From contig JAFOJB010000132.1 of assembly GCA_017420455.1 (NCBI GenBank), positions 1 through 5,268 of the forward strand: 5,268 nt of DNA, given 5' to 3'. Source of the DNA: Blautia sp. (lineage in GTDB: Bacteria; Bacillota; Clostridia; Lachnospirales; Lachnospiraceae). Of the stretch, positions 5,235 to 5,268 are shown in pieces. The notes under the pieces were generated by a model. It did no database searches, was not told the origin of the DNA, and worked only from the letters and a program-made list of their open reading frames with translations. Each line of letters starts with the position of its first letter. Within the stretch, counting starts at the first letter, position 1. The position numbers and the translations under genes were made by a program.

Positions 5235-5268
5235 AAACGTGAGATCAACGCGCGGCAAAGTGTTTTTC
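5235..5268. other. Short tail after fchA, nothing recognised
   Basis: These 34 nt contain no start codon with a ribosome binding site. A weak pairing of AAAAC (5234-5238) with GTTTT (5262-5266) is cut off by the window edge, so a terminator can be neither claimed nor excluded. Confidence 0.3.

Noticed and set aside
1..5268. CRISPR array, tRNA or rRNA genes
   Set aside because: No regularly spaced direct repeats and no tRNA- or rRNA-like sequence were seen on either strand.

Overview
The window is a stretch of a Wood-Ljungdahl (reductive acetyl-CoA) gene cluster, and every gene lies on the + strand. The proteins, the strong AGGAG-type ribosome binding sites and the moderately GC-rich composition suggest an anaerobic acetogenic Firmicute, most plausibly a Clostridia/Lachnospiraceae-type gut acetogen. 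This is an inference from protein content; species cannot be fixed from the sequence alone.

Layout: (1) 1-520, the 3' part of acsC, large subunit of the corrinoid iron-sulfur protein (CFeSP). (2) 521-705, a 185-nt spacer with three hairpins. (3) 706-1491, acsE, the methyl-THF:CFeSP methyltransferase, followed by an intrinsic terminator at 1509-1543. (4) 1601-3535, acsV, the ATP-dependent reductive activator of CFeSP, and 15 nt later (5) 3551-4204, a DUF3786 protein of unknown function. (6) 4205-4604, a 400-nt non-coding gap. (7) 4605-5234, fchA, methenyl-THF cyclohydrolase. The last 34 nt hold nothing I can name.

The genes form one pathway segment. FchA works in the methyl branch on C1-folates. 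AcsE transfers the methyl group from methyl-THF to the cobalt of CFeSP (AcsC plus AcsD, the latter presumably upstream). AcsV rescues CFeSP whose cobalt has been oxidised to Co(II). The DUF3786 protein sits directly behind the activator, so a role in corrinoid-protein activation, maturation or cluster regulation is possible but unproven.

The most unusual part is the 400-nt gap before fchA. It holds a 157-bp imperfect palindrome (4318-4474) with perfect 17-bp terminal inverted repeats and a 6-bp direct repeat, ATACAT, on both sides. That is the signature of a miniature inverted-repeat transposable element (MITE). Between it and fchA lies a hairpin that, read on the minus strand, is followed by nine T residues and looks like a good intrinsic terminator facing away from fchA. 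Neither is explained by the flanking genes.
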